Positions 62,033 to 64,000 of a DNA stretch of 64,000 nt are shown piece by piece. The DNA comes from Setophaga petechia. Its lineage: Eukaryota > Chordata > Aves > Passeriformes > Parulidae. The stretch lies in the NCBI GenBank assembly GCA_024362935.1, contig JANCRA010000007.1, positions 14,386,503 to 14,450,502 of the forward strand, in the 5' to 3' direction. The notes beneath the pieces were generated by a model that had not been told where the DNA came from, ran no database searches, and saw only the letters and a program-made list of their open reading frames with translations. The position numbers and the translations under genes are program-made. Position 1 is the first letter of the stretch. The number at the start of each line of letters is the position of its first letter.

Positions 62033-62060
62033 AATTAGAAAATGTGGTAATTTTCTAATT
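62033..62060. repeat. Inverted repeat, 11-bp arms and 6-base loop
   Basis: The arms aattagaaaat (62033-62043) and attttctaatt (62050-62060) are perfectly complementary around the loop gtggta. It could fold as a hairpin in DNA or RNA. The AT content makes it weak, and no function is claimed. Confidence 0.9.
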
Positions 62061-64000
62061 CAAGTCTGAGTGCTGGAGATCTTTAAGTTCTGCTAGTTTA
62101 GTATTATTTCCTGTAAGATGACAGTACTGGACATTTTAAGTTTGAAATTTTCTGTTATTTCCTTATTTCAAAGATAAAAGGCTTAATGTAGTTTAATTTT
62201 CAAAGTACCATGCACTGGTCATCCACACACAGTTTGGCTTTGCAGCAAAGGCAGTATTTCCCACGAGGCCAGGATTCACAGGGCAGTAGCTCAAGCACCA
62301 TTGTCAGAGGACAATAACCAGCTCAAAACCTGCACTGTGTTGTTGATGGCAGTGATCTCACCAGGTTTGGTTCAAGAGCTTTACTGTGCTCTGTGGCAAG
62401 GCTCTGGGCTTGGTTCATGTTTTAGCTCTGGCAGTGGCTATTGTTAAAATGTTCCAGCTAATCATTACTAGGTCTTTGAAGAGACATCTACTGCCATCAG
62501 GTACCTTATATCATATATTAATATTTATTTTGTCATAGCATATGCAAACCCAGGGAAATAATACACATTCTCTGTCAGTCTCAAGGCAACACCACTTCTA
62601 GAAAGCAGAGCATGCCTTTTGCCAAGTGAAATGTAACTAAGAAGTGTGGGATTGGACGCATATTTTAGATTATGTAACTGTTTTTTAAAAATGTTATCTT
62701 CAGCTGTAGAAAAGTTTTATGGCATTGGATAGTCAAAGGAGCAAATACTTGAGCAGAAGGGGCTTCTTTCTGGGTCTTGTTGAGATAGTTATTCCATAAA
62801 ATCCTGTACATGCAAGGAAACCAGTTTTCAACACACAGAACCTTCAAAGGTTTGAGCAGTTGGCCTGTTGCTCCTTTTGGCACTAAAGACACGAGAACTG
62901 CAGCAATTGTGGCAGGCTGGGGTCCCTCCCACACCTACAGTGCCACAGACCCCAGGTGCTGCTGCAGACAGGGATCTCCAGCTCCAGGTGATACCACTTA
63001 ACATTCACTACCCTGGCATTCATTTGCTTGTGCCAGAACTTCAGGTCTTGATTGCTTTCTGTATTACCAAATCCTACTTTTTCTTTATATAAACAGAAGT
63101 ATACAGAATGGAAGAAAATCATTAAAACAGTTAAAAATAATTTTTCATTATGTCCTGTACTCAAGAATTCGCCCTATTGGATCCTCACAGTCTTATTTAT
63201 ACAGAAAAGAAACTGTTCTAAACTTTGATGTGAGCACAAGACTGTTTTTCATGCAATTCTGTCCAGAGAATTAGTAAGCAGCATCTTGTAACTTAAAGTG
63301 TTCCAAACTTCTTTAAAGTTTGGACAATAGTTTTAGAATTAATAGATTTTCAAATGGTGAAATGCTCTTAGTAATTGTCTGGTGTTTATTCTGTCTCAAA
63401 GACCCTTTTGTTATTGGTATGAATTACTGATGTTACTTCAGTCATTCCTCAGGTTTGGATATATATTATTCCTTCAACTCAATGAGAAAAGCAACTTAAA
63501 TTATTTGTTTGAAAGTGAGGTTAAAAACCACATGTGGTGGAGGAGGAGGAGGAGTCGTCTTAAAAGAAATTCATTTAAAAACTCACTAGCAAACACAAAA
63601 AAGGCTGATATAGCTTGAAAAATGACAATTTTAGTGTAATTATAAATGAAAGGCAAAGTGCTATTAAAGTTAAAGCAATATTATTAAAAGATGTGCTAAT
63701 TTTCAGTTAAATTTTCTGTAGAAGACCAATTAGTTTAAAAGACATGACAGCATTAACTGCAAAACATAAGCACTCTGGTAATTATACTTTAAAAATGATT
63801 GAACAAATGGGAAAGCATCCTTGAAACATTTGAAAGAGCTGCACTACAATTCTGAAGCAAGGGCTAGGTGGCACTGCTAGCTCAGATATCTGTGTCACAA
63901 TTTCCTTGCTATTTACCCAGTTTGTGTCTATGATGCATTTCTTTTTTTCTGTGTTTAGGATACAGCTATTTCATACTCTCATTCCGGATGCTGATTAAAG

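Overview
This window is vertebrate nuclear DNA, most likely from a bird. It holds an internal, plus-strand piece of one gene, KCNMA1, which encodes the pore-forming alpha subunit of the large-conductance calcium- and voltage-activated potassium channel (BK, Slo1, KCa1.1). The bird assignment rests on two CR1 LINE 3' ends of the avian type, a long LTR-like element that I recognise from bird genomes, and the compact AT-rich introns. The species cannot be named from the sequence.

Seven KCNMA1 exons are visible at 15538-15631, 28366-28489, 31350-31574, 34717-34909, 56195-56308, 56998-57081 and 59462-59592. All have AG/GT splice borders and their codon phases join without a break. Together they encode about 294 residues, or 322 with the 84-bp exon at 56998, which is a cassette. 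In protein order they cover the end of the RCK1-RCK2 linker, the start and Rossmann-type core of the RCK2 domain, a disordered Ser/Pro-rich loop, the optional 28-residue insert, and the calcium bowl. The transmembrane part, RCK1, and the C-terminal end of RCK2 lie outside. I see neither the STREX cassette exon nor the exon that should follow the calcium bowl.

Layout: 1-15537 is the 3' part of the preceding intron. It holds an ATT microsatellite, an AT-rich perfect palindrome and a conserved-looking block near 6.3-6.7 kb. 15632-28365 is a 12.7-kb intron with the 1.1-kb LTR-like insertion. 28490-31349 and 31575-34716 are introns of about 3 kb. 34910-56194 is a 21.3-kb intron with both CR1 fragments and a conserved-looking block near 43.9-44.2 kb. 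56309-56997 and 57082-59461 are short introns around the cassette exon. 59593-64000 is the start of the next intron.

No second gene, tRNA, rRNA, CRISPR array or operon-like structure is visible, and most open frames in the introns look like chance. The best items for a second look are the cassette exon, whose 3' end resembles the end of the exon before it; three exon-like patches with splice signals inside introns; and three candidate conserved regulatory blocks. I found no strong evidence for an undescribed biological system.
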